Of a stretch of DNA of 64,000 bases, positions 40,875 to 48,945 are shown piece after piece; the first letter of the stretch is position 1, and each line of letters begins with the position of its first letter. Both the position numbers and the translations under genes were made by a program. This stretch comes from Streptomyces sp. NBC_00162. Its GTDB lineage: Bacteria > Actinomycetota > Actinomycetes > Streptomycetales > Streptomycetaceae. Below the pieces are notes generated by a model. That model searched no databases. It was not told where the DNA came from and was given only the letters and a program-made list of their open reading frames with translations. The stretch spans positions 7,378,001 to 7,442,000 of the forward strand of contig NZ_CP102509.1 of NCBI RefSeq assembly GCF_024611995.1. The letters run 5' to 3'.

Positions 40875-41947
40875 GAACCGATGCCGGGAAGACCGACGCC
40901 CGGCGCCACCACGACCCGGCGGTGCGCGGTTTCGCGAGCGACAACTACGCGGGGGTGCACCCCGAGGTCCTCGCGGCCGTCGCGCTGGCCAACGGCGGGC
41001 ACCAGGTCTCGTACGGCGAGGACGAGTACACCGAACACCTGCAGAAGATCTTCCGCAGCCACTTCGGGCCGTACGCGCAGGCCTTCCCGGTCTTCAACGG
41101 CACGGGCGCCAACGTCGTCGCCCTGCAGGCCATGACCGACCGGTGGGGTGCGGTGATCTGCGCCAAGACCGCCCACATCAACGTGGACGAGGGCGGCGCA
41201 CCGGAGCGGATGGCGGGCATCAAGCTGCTCGCCGTCCCGACGCCGGACGGCAAGCTCACCCCCGAGCTGATCGACCAGGAGGCCTGGGGCTTCGAGGACG
41301 AGCACCGGGCGATGCCGCAGGTCGTCTCGATCACCCAGAACACCGAACTCGGCACGGTCTACACCCCGGACGAGATCAAGGCCATCTGCGACCACGCGCA
41401 CGGCCTGGGCATGAAGGTGCACCTCGACGGAGCCCGGATAGCCAACGCCGCGGCCTCGCTCGACGTGCCGATGCGCACCTTCACGAACACGGTCGGCGTG
41501 GACGTGCTGTCGTACGGCGGCACCAAGAACGGCATGATGTTCGGCGAGGCCGTGGTGGTGCTCAACCCGGACGCGGTCCGGCAGATGAAGCACATCCGCA
41601 AGATGTCGATGCAGCTCGCGTCCAAGATGCGGTTCGTGTCGGTGCAGCTGGAGGCGCTGCTCGCCAAGGACCTGTGGCTGCGAAACGCCCGTCACGCCAA
41701 CGCGATGGCGCAGCGGCTCGCCGCGGGCGTGCGCGAGACGGACGGCGTGGAGATCCTCTACCCGGTGCAGGCGAACGCGGTGTTCGCGCGGCTGCCGCAC
41801 GAGGTGTCGCGCCGGCTGCAGAAGCGTTACCGCTTCTACTTCTGGGACGAGGCCGCGGGCGATGTCCGCTGGATGTGCGGCTTCGACACCCAGGAAGAGG
41901 ACGTGGACGGATTCCTCCAGGCGCTGAAGGAAGAGATGGCGCGCTGA
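40871..41947 (+). CDS. Threonine aldolase/beta-eliminating lyase family PLP enzyme
   Basis: 358 residues from GTG 40871, which overlaps the dehydrogenase stop as GTGA; an upstream GTG at 40853 is an alternative. Fold-type I PLP enzyme: ASDNYAGVHPEVLAA start, VFNGTGANVVALQAM, HLDGARIANAA with the pyridine-nitrogen aspartate, and the Schiff-base lysine K219 in SYGGTKNGM. The family includes low-specificity L-threonine aldolases that cleave threonine to glycine and acetaldehyde. With an SDR before it, the operon may make or break a beta-hydroxy amino acid, but that is inference. Confidence 0.9.
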   Translation: MRTDAGKTDARRHHDPAVRGFASDNYAGVHPEVLAAVALANGGHQVSYGEDEYTEHLQKIFRSHFGPYAQAFPVFNGTGANVVALQAMTDRWGAVICAKTAHINVDEGGAPERMAGIKLLAVPTPDGKLTPELIDQEAWGFEDEHRAMPQVVSITQNTELGTVYTPDEIKAICDHAHGLGMKVHLDGARIANAAASLDVPMRTFTNTVGVDVLSYGGTKNGMMFGEAVVVLNPDAVRQMKHIRKMSMQLASKMRFVSVQLEALLAKDLWLRNARHANAMAQRLAAGVRETDGVEILYPVQANAVFARLPHEVSRRLQKRYRFYFWDEAAGDVRWMCGFDTQEEDVDGFLQALKEEMAR

Positions 41948-42005
41948 ATCCCCTCCGCATAAATCGATAGTCATGCGAAGAGTGGCATAGGTATGCTCCT
42001 GGATC

Positions 42006-42608
42006 ATGGAACTGATCCAGGAGCAGCCTGACCTCGCCGCCTATCTGGCGGCCGACGAAGCCATAGATCACGAGCATCCGCTGGTGCGTGAAACCGCCGA
42101 CGCCTTCTGGACCGCCACGGGCGGCGACGCGTACGCATACGCCGAGGCCGTCTTCGAGTTCGTCCGCGACGCCGTCCCGCACTCCGCCGACTCCGGCGAC
42201 CTGCGCGTCGCCTGGCGCGCCTCCGACGTCCTGGCCACCCGCAACGGCATCTGCCACGCCAAGTCCCACGCCCTGGCGGCCCTCTTGCGCGCCCAGGGCA
42301 TCCCCGCGGCCCTCTGCTACCAGCGGCTCGCCGACGACGACGGCGGCAACCACCTGATCCACGGGCTGATCGCGCTGCGGCTGCCCGGTGGTGAGGGCTG
42401 GGCCCGGGTGGACCCGCGCGGCAACAAGCCCGGTGTGGACGCCCGGTTCAGCCTCGACGTGGAGCGACTGGCCTTCCCCGTGCGCCCGGAGCTCGGCGAG
42501 GTCGACCACCCCGAGTTGTACGCCGCCCCGCACCCGGCCGCGCTCAAGGCGCTCCAGGACTCCGCCGACCGGCCGCAGTTGTGGGAGAACCTGCCGACAG
42601 CCCTGTGA
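42006..42608 (+). CDS. Transglutaminase-like cysteine protease-fold protein
   Basis: 200 residues. The catalytic triad is C83 in GICHAKSHALA, H119 in NHLIHGLIAL and D136 in RVDPRGNKPGV. Small actinobacterial transglutaminase-like proteins of this kind are cytoplasmic and of unknown substrate. It begins 58 bases after the PLP enzyme and may belong to the same transcript. The last 65 bases overlap the end of the MFS gene on the other strand, an unusually long tail-to-tail overlap. Confidence 0.88.
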   Translation: MELIQEQPDLAAYLAADEAIDHEHPLVRETADAFWTATGGDAYAYAEAVFEFVRDAVPHSADSGDLRVAWRASDVLATRNGICHAKSHALAALLRAQGIPAALCYQRLADDDGGNHLIHGLIALRLPGGEGWARVDPRGNKPGVDARFSLDVERLAFPVRPELGEVDHPELYAAPHPAALKALQDSADRPQLWENLPTAL

Positions 42609-43782
42609 CCGCTGCCGCCGGGGCGGGCTTGCGCGCCGCCGTCAGGGCGTGCAGCAGGGCCGCCGCGAGCTGGAGCCCGGCGATCCCGGTCAACAGCGTC
42701 CACGCGGGCGCGTCGGCCGCGAACCCCACCAGGGCCGCTCCGGCCGACGCCGCCGTCACCTTGAGCCCGGCGCCCAGGGTGAACACCTGCGTCCGCACCG
42801 CGTCCGGGGCGTGCTCCGAGCGGATCCGCAGGGTGGCCGTGAGCAGCGGTCCGTCGCACACCCCGGCCACTGCGAACAGCGCCGCCGTGGCGGCCACCGA
42901 AGGCGTGGACGCGGCCGCGGCCAGCGCCGCCCCCGTCCCGGCCAGGGCCCACCGCACCAGCCGGCCCGGCTCCACGGACGTCATCCGGCCCAGGGTCAGC
43001 GAGCCCACCAGGGCGCCCACCGCGAAGGCCGTCATCAGCACACCCCCGGCCCCCGGGCTGCCGAGCCCGGCGGCCAGCAGGACCGAGGTGGTGGTGAGGG
43101 AGCCGATGCCCACGAAGGCCAGGGTCGTCGCCGAGGTGACGGCCCGCAGCTCCCGGACCCGCCACAGCGCCGCGAGCCCCGCCCCCAGACCGGCCCGAGG
43201 CCCGTCCTGGGGCCCGCCCGCGCCCGGGGCCCCGTACGGGAGGGTCGCGGCGAGCGCGGCCGCCAGTGCGCCGGACACCGCCAGGACCACCATCGCCGGA
43301 GCCGCCGAGCCCAGTGCCGTGGCCAGGCTGACCGCCGCCGGTGCGGTCACCGAGGCGCCGTTGTAGGTGGACGCGTCCCAGCCGTATGCCCGGTCGCGCC
43401 CGGCGCCCGCCGGGACCAGCCCCGTGACCAGGCTGGACAGCCCGCCCGTCACCATCGGCCCGCAGCTGCCGCCGAGCACCGCCACCGCGAGCACCAGCGG
43501 CATCGGGGCCCGGCCCAGCAGCAGGGCCAGCGCCGCCACGGCCGCCGTGAACCCGGCCAGGGCGCCGACGTGGAACAGCCGCGGGCGCCGGGCCCGGGCC
43601 GCGGCGGCGCCGGCGAGCGGAGCCGCCAGGACGTGCGGCGCGAGCCAGGCCGTCAGCACGAACGCCCCGTACGAGGCGCTCCCGGTGCGCTCCAGGGCGA
43701 GCAGGACCACGGCCATGCCCATGCCCTCGGAGGCGAACCGCGCGGCCAGTGCCGCCGCCAGGTACCGCCCGAACCCGCTCAT
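42544..43782 (-). CDS. MFS transporter
   Basis: 412 residues with about twelve hydrophobic segments, starting GRYLAAALAARFASEGMGMAV. There is no strong drug-class signature; the small-residue-rich helices fit the Streptomyces MFS exporters of the EntS-like type. GGGGAGGGG stands six bases before the ATG. It shares a divergent 80-base promoter region with the CGNR gene, where a GTAACGT/ACGTTAC inverted repeat lies, so regulation by that neighbour is possible. Substrate unknown. Confidence 0.88.
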   Translation of the reverse strand: MSGFGRYLAAALAARFASEGMGMAVVLLALERTGSASYGAFVLTAWLAPHVLAAPLAGAAAARARRPRLFHVGALAGFTAAVAALALLLGRAPMPLVLAVAVLGGSCGPMVTGGLSSLVTGLVPAGAGRDRAYGWDASTYNGASVTAPAAVSLATALGSAAPAMVVLAVSGALAAALAATLPYGAPGAGGPQDGPRAGLGAGLAALWRVRELRAVTSATTLAFVGIGSLTTTSVLLAAGLGSPGAGGVLMTAFAVGALVGSLTLGRMTSVEPGRLVRWALAGTGAALAAAASTPSVAATAALFAVAGVCDGPLLTATLRIRSEHAPDAVRTQVFTLGAGLKVTAASAGAALVGFAADAPAWTLLTGIAGLQLAAALLHALTAARKPAPAAAVTGLSAGSPTTAAGRRSPGAP

Positions 43783-43802
43783 CCCGACCCCTCCCCGCTG
43801 CT

Positions 43803-43830
43803 GTAACGTGATAACAGCTCAAGACGTTAC
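43803..43830. promoter_or_regulatory. Inverted repeat between the MFS and CGNR genes
   Basis: GTAACGT (43803-43809) and ACGTTAC (43824-43830) form a perfect 7-bp inverted repeat with a 14-base spacer (centres 21 bp apart, two helical turns) in the shared divergent promoter region. Confidence 0.5.
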
Positions 43831-43862
43831 GTCATTCGGGTGTACAGGGAAAGGATCCGGGC

Positions 43863-44414
43863 ATGGCGGACTCGCGAGGGGGCTTCTCGGCGGCCAGGCG
43901 GCTGATCGACCTTGCCGAGGCGGTCCGCGTGGACCCCGAACTGCCGCGCGCCGCACTCGCGCAGCTGCTCGCCGCCCACGGGGAGCGTCCGGCGGACCTC
44001 ACCGCGGAGACGTTCCCCGAGGCCGGCGCCGCCGAACTGCGGGCCGCCGCCCGGCGGATGGCGGGGGTCCTCGGCGAGAGCGACGAGGACCGGGCCGCCG
44101 GCGCCCTCAACGCCCTGCTGGAGGAGTGCGCCACCCGGCCCCGGCTGACCCGGCACGACGGGCATCCCTGGCACCTGCACGTGGACCGGGGCGAGGAGGC
44201 GGGCTGGGGCGACTGGTTCCTGGCCTCGGGCGCCCTCGCCCTCGCCCAGCTGCTCACCGAGTACGGGCGGATCGCCTGGGGCGCCTGCGCCGCCGAGGGC
44301 TGCGGGCGGTTCTTCCTCGCCACCGGGCCGGGCAGCGCGCGCCGGTACTGCTCCACCACGTGCTCCAGCCGCTCGCGGGTGGCCGCCCATCGCCGCCGCA
44401 AGCGCGAAGGCTGA
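43863..44414 (+). CDS. CGNR zinc-finger protein
   Basis: 183 residues. The C-terminal CGNR zinc finger reads CAAEGCGRFF then RYCSTTCSSRSRVAAHRRR: four cysteines with the usual arginine-rich tail, although the CGNR tetrad itself is not exact (CSSR). The N-terminal helical part corresponds to the ABATE/stress-response domain often fused to it. These are putative transcription regulators in actinobacteria. The gene is divergent from the MFS exporter, which it may control. Confidence 0.88.
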   Translation: MADSRGGFSAARRLIDLAEAVRVDPELPRAALAQLLAAHGERPADLTAETFPEAGAAELRAAARRMAGVLGESDEDRAAGALNALLEECATRPRLTRHDGHPWHLHVDRGEEAGWGDWFLASGALALAQLLTEYGRIAWGACAAEGCGRFFLATGPGSARRYCSTTCSSRSRVAAHRRRKREG

Positions 44415-44454
44415 CCTCTCGAAGAGCAACAGGAAACTTTCTTGTCAGACATCG

Positions 44455-44484
44455 TTGTCAGCTTGGCATGGGCATGAGTATCTT
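44455..44484 (+). promoter_or_regulatory. Probable promoter of the alginate lyase-like gene
   Basis: TTGTCA (44455-44460), 18 bases, TATCTT (44479-44484). TTGTCAG also occurs 13 bases upstream (44442-44448), so there is a short direct repeat at the -35. Leader about 30 bases. Confidence 0.45.
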
Positions 44485-44520
44485 CGGGCCACCGGAACCC
44501 CTCCTACCGGAAGGCCCCCC

Positions 44521-45729
44521 ATGCGTTTCGGACTCCCCGCCGGGCTCGCCGCCCTGGCCCTCGGCTTACTGGTGGCGGTGGTCCCCGCCCCCACCGTCGC
44601 GGCGCCGCCCGCTCCCGCTCCCGCCGTTGCCGCCGCCCCCGCGCAGTTCGCCCATCCCGGAGTGCTCAACAGCCGCGCACAACTGGACTTCGTACGGTCC
44701 AAGGTGCAAGCGGGCCAGCAGCCCTGGAAGCCGGCGTTCGACGCCATGCTCGCGAGCAGGTACGGATCGCTGTCCCGCACGCCCAAGCCGCGCGCCGTCG
44801 TCGAGTGCGGTTCGTACTCCAACCCGAACAACGGCTGCACCGAGGAGCGTGAGGACGCCATCGCCGCGTACAGCCACGCGCTCGCCTGGTACATCACCGG
44901 GGATGCGAAGTACGCGAAGAAGTCGATCGAGCTGATGGACGCCTGGTCCGCGACGATCAAGGACCACACCAACAGCAACGCGCCCCTGCAGAGCGGCTGG
45001 GCCGGGTCGACCTGGCCGCGCGCCGCCGAGATCATCAAGCACACGTACGCCGGCGGCTGGGCGAACCGGACGCGCTTCGCGACCATGCTGCGCGAGGTCT
45101 ACCTGCCCGAGGTGATCAACGGGAAGCCGAACAGCAACGGCAACTGGGAACTGATCATGATGGACGCCGCCGTCGGGATCTCGGTCCATCTCGACGACCG
45201 GGCGAGCTACGACAAGGCGATGGGCATCTACCTCGGCCGTGTCCCCGCCTACTTCTACCTGGCGTCCGACGGCGCGCAGCCCGTCTACCCGCCCCGTTCC
45301 GGCATCGACACCCGGAGCGAGCTGATCGGCTACTGGCACGACCAGAGCACCTTCGTGGACGGCCTCGCCCAGGAGACCTGCCGGGACTTCGGCCACACCG
45401 GCATGGGCATCGCGGCCACCATGCACGTCGCGGAGACCTCGCGGATCCAGGGGCGCGACCTGTACCCGCAGTTCAAGGACCGGTTCCGGCACGCCCTGGG
45501 CTTCCACGCGAAGTACGAACTCGGCGAGCCCGTGCCGTCCTGGCTCTGCGGGGGAAGCCTGACCAAGGGCATCGGCCCGGCCACGGAGGTCGGCTACAAC
45601 GCCCTGCACACCCGGCTCGGCGTCACGATGGAGAACACCCGCAGGCTCACCGAGGGGCGGCGGCCGGCCGGCACCGAGAACCACTTCGAGGCGTGGGAGA
45701 CCCTGACCCACGCCGACAACCCCAACTGA
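44521..45729 (+). CDS. Secreted alginate lyase-family protein
   Basis: 402 residues. A signal peptide (FGLPAGLAALALGLLVAVVP) is followed by a Pro/Ala-rich stretch and a helical toroid of the alginate_lyase Pfam type: FAHPGVLNSRAQLDFVRSKV, NGNWELIMMDAAVGIS with the catalytic-type asparagine, RDFGHTGMGIAATMHVAETS with the histidine, and HTRLGV near the end. PL5-like lyases and heparinase-like enzymes share this fold. It is likely exported to degrade a uronic polysaccharide. A terminator stem follows. Confidence 0.85.
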   Translation: MRFGLPAGLAALALGLLVAVVPAPTVAAPPAPAPAVAAAPAQFAHPGVLNSRAQLDFVRSKVQAGQQPWKPAFDAMLASRYGSLSRTPKPRAVVECGSYSNPNNGCTEEREDAIAAYSHALAWYITGDAKYAKKSIELMDAWSATIKDHTNSNAPLQSGWAGSTWPRAAEIIKHTYAGGWANRTRFATMLREVYLPEVINGKPNSNGNWELIMMDAAVGISVHLDDRASYDKAMGIYLGRVPAYFYLASDGAQPVYPPRSGIDTRSELIGYWHDQSTFVDGLAQETCRDFGHTGMGIAATMHVAETSRIQGRDLYPQFKDRFRHALGFHAKYELGEPVPSWLCGGSLTKGIGPATEVGYNALHTRLGVTMENTRRLTEGRRPAGTENHFEAWETLTHADNPN

Positions 45730-45743
45730 GCGGCTACGACGAA

Positions 45744-45780
45744 CAGCGCGGCCCCGTCCCGCAGGGGGCCGGGCCGCGCT
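45744..45780. terminator. Terminator stem between convergent genes
   Basis: AGCGCGGCCC (45744-45753) pairs perfectly with GGGCCGCGCT (45771-45780); the loop has further G/C pairs. It serves the alginate lyase gene and the convergent acyltransferase gene. Confidence 0.75.
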
Positions 45781-45792
45781 TCGACGGCAGGG

Positions 45793-46515
45793 TCAGCCGG
45801 CTTCCTTGACCTGGGCCGCCGTCGGAGCGGTGCCGCCCAGGTGGGCCGGCAGCCACCAGGAGTCGGTGGCGTCCTTGGGCTTGTCCGGGTAGGCGCGCTG
45901 CGCCGCGTCCAGCAGCTCCTGCACGCGCTCGCGCACGCGGCGGGTGATCGCCCCGGCGTACTGGTCCGTCGGCGCCTCGATCGGCTCGCCCACCCGCATC
46001 GTCACCGGGATGTGGCTGCGCTTCAGGTTCTTCGGGCGGCCCTTGGTCCACAGCCGCTGGGTGCCCCACAGGGCCACCGGAATCAGCGGGACACCGGCCT
46101 CCTGGGCCATGCGCGCCGCACCCGACTTGAAGCTCTTGAGGGTGAAGGACTGGGAGATCGTCGCTTCCGGGAAGACCCCGATGATCTCGCCGGCCCGCAG
46201 CGAGTCCAGGGCGTGCTGGTATGCCGTCTCACCCTGCTTGCGGTCCACCGGGATGTGCTTCATCGCACGCATCAGCGGACCGGACACCTTGTGCCGGAAC
46301 ACCGACTCCTTCGCCATGAAGCGCACCAGGCGCTTCTGCGGCCGCGCGGTCAGGCCGGCGAAAATGAAGTCGAGGTAGCCGATGTGGTTCGACACCAGGA
46401 CCGCCCCGCCCTTGCGCGGGATGTTCTCGGTGCCCTTCATGTCGATGCGGATGTCCAGCGCGCGGAACAGTCCGTGCGCGGCGCCGATCACGGGAGGGTA
46501 GACGAGCTCAGCCAT
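45793..46515 (-). CDS. 1-acyl-glycerol-3-phosphate acyltransferase-type protein
   Basis: 240 residues. The catalytic NHxxxxD motif is SNHIGYLDF, the glycerol-phosphate binding block is GVFPEATIS, and PLIPVALWGTQRLW is the third PlsC motif. It lacks long membrane helices but would sit on the membrane surface. PlsC enzymes add the second acyl chain of phosphatidic acid. Short acyltransferases like this in Streptomyces can also act on other lipids. No lipid gene is adjacent. Confidence 0.92.
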   Translation of the reverse strand: MAELVYPPVIGAAHGLFRALDIRIDMKGTENIPRKGGAVLVSNHIGYLDFIFAGLTARPQKRLVRFMAKESVFRHKVSGPLMRAMKHIPVDRKQGETAYQHALDSLRAGEIIGVFPEATISQSFTLKSFKSGAARMAQEAGVPLIPVALWGTQRLWTKGRPKNLKRSHIPVTMRVGEPIEAPTDQYAGAITRRVRERVQELLDAAQRAYPDKPKDATDSWWLPAHLGGTAPTAAQVKEAG

Positions 46516-46751
46516 GGTGGGGAGACCCCGCTTTCTGCCTGGGGAGGTGCTCCCGGCCGGAAGTTACGGAAGCGTAGGTACGCGACCCATGGGGGATCGT
46601 GCCCCATAGGCGGGCTGCTGGCCAGCCCAGACGAGTGTGCCCGGAGAGATTCTCGTCACGCCGGGAATGCGGGCCCTTTGTTGGGCGCTCCGATCAGAGT
46701 ACGAGCGTACGAGGATGGTGCGCGTAAGCGAGGACGGCGACGGGAGCGCGG
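46516..46751. other. 236-base intergenic region
   Basis: Separates the divergent acyltransferase and thioredoxin genes. An in-frame TAA at 46725-46727 blocks any longer version of the thioredoxin gene. I see no RNA gene and no clear operator. Confidence 0.4.
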
Positions 46752-47081
46752 GTGCTCGGGCACGAGGACGGGCGGGTACGGCTGGGTGCCGCTGAACTGG
46801 GCGCGGAGCCGGGGGAGCGGGCGAGCCTGGTGCAGTTCTCCAGCGCCTTCTGCCAGCCCTGCCGGGCCACCCGGCGGATACTCGCCGAGGTCGCGGCGAT
46901 GGTCGCGGGGGTCGCGCACATCGAGATTGACGCCGAGGACCGGCTGGACCTGGTCCGGGCCCTGGGGATCGAGAAGACGCCGACCGTGCTCGTCCTGGAC
47001 GCGGCGGGGCGGATCGTCCGGCGGGCTGCCGGGATGCCGCGCAAGGCGGATGTGATCGCGGCCCTGGGCGCCGCCGTATGA
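46752..47081 (+). CDS. Thioredoxin-fold protein with CQPC active site
   Basis: 109 residues. The redox motif is FCQPC in SAFCQPCRATRRIL and the cis-proline is in KTPTVLVLDAAG. CQPC rather than CGPC is used by actinobacterial thioredoxins of this small class. Many relatives carry an N-terminal membrane segment; here a stop codon 27 bases upstream of GTG 46752 leaves no room for one, so this copy is soluble or truncated. A short tandem repeat follows the stop. It precedes the leader peptide and flavin reductase on the same strand. Confidence 0.85.
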   Translation: MLGHEDGRVRLGAAELGAEPGERASLVQFSSAFCQPCRATRRILAEVAAMVAGVAHIEIDAEDRLDLVRALGIEKTPTVLVLDAAGRIVRRAAGMPRKADVIAALGAAV

Positions 47082-47083
47082 GG

Positions 47084-47116
47084 CCCGGTTCGAGGCGCGG
47101 TTCGAGGCGCGGTGGG
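47084..47116 (+). repeat. Short tandem repeat after the thioredoxin gene
   Basis: About three copies of a 12-base unit close to TTCGAGGCGCGG. Low-complexity; no function proposed. Confidence 0.5.
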
Positions 47117-47191
47117 AGCAGCGCGCCGGTACACGCGCCGTCGCGCGGGCCCGCACGCAGCGTGACGCGCCTGACATCTGACGGATCCCGC

Positions 47192-47221
47192 TTGACTGTG
47201 TACACGGGAGATCGCCACGCT
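47192..47221 (+). promoter_or_regulatory. Promoter giving a leaderless leader peptide
   Basis: TTGACT (47192-47197), 18 bases, CACGCT (47216-47221). The start of transcription would fall on or next to the A of the leader-peptide ATG at 47228, so the message would be leaderless. Confidence 0.5.
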
Positions 47222-47227
47222 GGCCGT

Positions 47228-47308
47228 ATGCCGTATGAACTCCTGCTCTACGGGCGGGTCCACGTGGACCTCGTCCGCCACGCGAGCGCGCGCTGTCGGG
47301 ACCACTGA
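47228..47308 (+). CDS. HVDL-type leader peptide (putative cysteine-responsive attenuator)
   Basis: 26 codons ending in TGA. The segment RVHVDLVRHASARC followed by RDH closely follows the RRHVDL-R-AS-A-C pattern of the actinobacterial leader peptides found before sulfur-assimilation genes; related short leaderless frames in mycobacteria respond to cysteine supply through translation of cysteine codons near the end. Here there is a single cysteine four codons before the stop. The promoter suggests a leaderless start. The 3' part of the frame (47296-47303, TCGGGACC) can pair with 47317-47325 (one base bulged), a possible hairpin. The regulated gene would be the flavin reductase 62 bases downstream. 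Confidence 0.7.
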   Translation: MPYELLLYGRVHVDLVRHASARCRDH

Positions 47309-47370
47309 ACGTCCCCGGTCCCCGATCCCCTACAGCGCCCGCGTGCTCCGCGGCAGAAGGAAGTACCCCG

Positions 47371-47901
47371 ATGACCGCTCCTGCGGCCCCGACGGCTTCG
47401 TCCCACCGATTCGGCACCGGGCACCCCGGCTCGCCCGACCTCCTGCGCTCCGTGTTCCGGCGGCACGCCGCCGGAGTCGCCGTGATCACCGCGGAGACCG
47501 GCGGGCGCCCGGCGGGCTTCACCGCCACCTCGCTCAACTCCGTCTCCGCGGATCCGCCGTTGCTGTCCTTCACCATCGGCACCGGATCCTCCAGCTGGCC
47601 CGCGGTGCGCGACAGCGACCACCTCGGCGTCCACATACTCGGCGAGCACCAGCGGGAGCTGGCGGGCCTTTTCGCCCGGAGCGGGGCGGACCGTTTCGGC
47701 CCCGCCACCGACTGGAGCACCGGTCCGCACGGGGTCCCGGTGCTGGACGGCGTGCTCGCGTGGCTGGTCTGCCGGGTGGTGGCGCGGGTGCCCGCCGGCG
47801 AACATCGTGTGATCATCGCGGAGGCGGTCGCGGGGGATCCGGCCGGGGAGGGTCGCCCCCTGCTGTACCACCAAGGTCGCTTCAACGCGCTGCGCGACTG
47901 A
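47371..47901 (+). CDS. Flavin reductase domain protein (HpaC/SsuE-type)
   Basis: 176 residues of the split-barrel flavin reductase family. Visible features are LRSVFRRHAAGVAVITAE, GRPAGFTATSLNSVSADPPLLSFTIG, the FMN-binding motif, and LVCRVVARVPAGEHRVIIAEAV with the late HQGRFNAL. These enzymes deliver FMNH2 or FADH2 to partner monooxygenases, including those that release sulfite from alkanesulfonates; that fits a cysteine-type leader peptide directly upstream. No partner monooxygenase is adjacent, though an LLM monooxygenase lies at 36440. Confidence 0.9.
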   Translation: MTAPAAPTASSHRFGTGHPGSPDLLRSVFRRHAAGVAVITAETGGRPAGFTATSLNSVSADPPLLSFTIGTGSSSWPAVRDSDHLGVHILGEHQRELAGLFARSGADRFGPATDWSTGPHGVPVLDGVLAWLVCRVVARVPAGEHRVIIAEAVAGDPAGEGRPLLYHQGRFNALRD

Positions 47902-48101
47902 ATCGTCCCTGCTGGGGCGGGTCCGGCGGCGTTGGACAGATCACAGTTCACCGAGCTTGCGACTTGGCGGGACCCACGGTGTACTGACGAGTAACATTCC
48001 CTTCGGAGCGCGGGCCGCCCCGACCGGGATCCGCCCGACAAGGCGCCTATGCTGCCTGCACAAGGCGGTACCAGAAAAGACGATGCGGTAGGAGAGCCGG
48101 C

Positions 48102-48887
48102 GTGAGCCTGAGGATCGTTGTCTGTGTGAAGTACGTGCCCGACGCCACCGGCGACCGGCAGTTCACCGAGGACTTGACCGTCAACCGTGACGACGTCGAC
48201 GGCCTGCTGTCGGAGCTCGACGAGTACGCCGTCGAGCAGGCGCTGCAGATCGCCGAAGAGGCCGACGACGCGGAGATCACCGTCCTGACGGTGGGCCCCG
48301 AGGACGCCAAGGACGCGCTGCGCAAGGCGCTGTCGATGGGCGCCGACAAGGCCATCCACGTCGAGGACGACGACCTGCACGGCAGCGACGTCATGGGCAC
48401 CTCGCTGGTGCTCGCCAAGGCGATCGAGAAGGCCGGCTACGACCTGGTCATCACCGGCATGGCCTCGACCGACGGCACCATGGGCGTCCTCCCGGCGATC
48501 CTGGCCGAGCGTCTGGGCGTCCCGCAGGTCACCCTGCTCTCCGAGGTCAAGGTCGAGGACGGCACCGTGACCGGCCGCCGCGACGGCGACACCGCGAGCG
48601 AGCAGCTGGAGGCCTCCCTCCCCGCGCTCGTCTCGGTGACGGACCAGTCGGGCGAGGCCCGCTACCCGTCCTTCAAGGGCATCATGGCCGCCAAGAAGAA
48701 GCCGGTGGAGTCCTGGGACCTGTCCGACCTGGACCTGGAGTCCGACGAGGTCGGCCTCGAGGGCTCCTGGACCGCGGTCGACTCCGCGGCGCAGCGCCCG
48801 GCCCGCACCGCCGGCACGATCGTCAAGGACGAGGGCGAGGGCGGCAAGCAGCTGGCCGAGTTCCTGGCCGGCCAGAAGTTCATCTAA
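48102..48887 (+). CDS. etfB: Electron transfer flavoprotein beta subunit
   Basis: 261 residues. It reads IVVCVKYVPD at the start, NRDDVDGLLSELDEYAVEQAL, and DLVITGMASTDGTMGVLPAILAERLG, the AMP-binding region of EtfB. Together with EtfA it carries electrons from acyl-CoA and other dehydrogenases to the quinone pool. GTG 48102 follows AGGAGAG. EtfA starts 58 bases after its stop in the same direction. Confidence 0.97.
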   Translation: MSLRIVVCVKYVPDATGDRQFTEDLTVNRDDVDGLLSELDEYAVEQALQIAEEADDAEITVLTVGPEDAKDALRKALSMGADKAIHVEDDDLHGSDVMGTSLVLAKAIEKAGYDLVITGMASTDGTMGVLPAILAERLGVPQVTLLSEVKVEDGTVTGRRDGDTASEQLEASLPALVSVTDQSGEARYPSFKGIMAAKKKPVESWDLSDLDLESDEVGLEGSWTAVDSAAQRPARTAGTIVKDEGEGGKQLAEFLAGQKFI

Positions 48888-48945
48888 GAACTTCGGTCAT
48901 CCCTCTTAGCCCCCAGACACTTCGCAATAGCAGGAGAGCAGTCCC

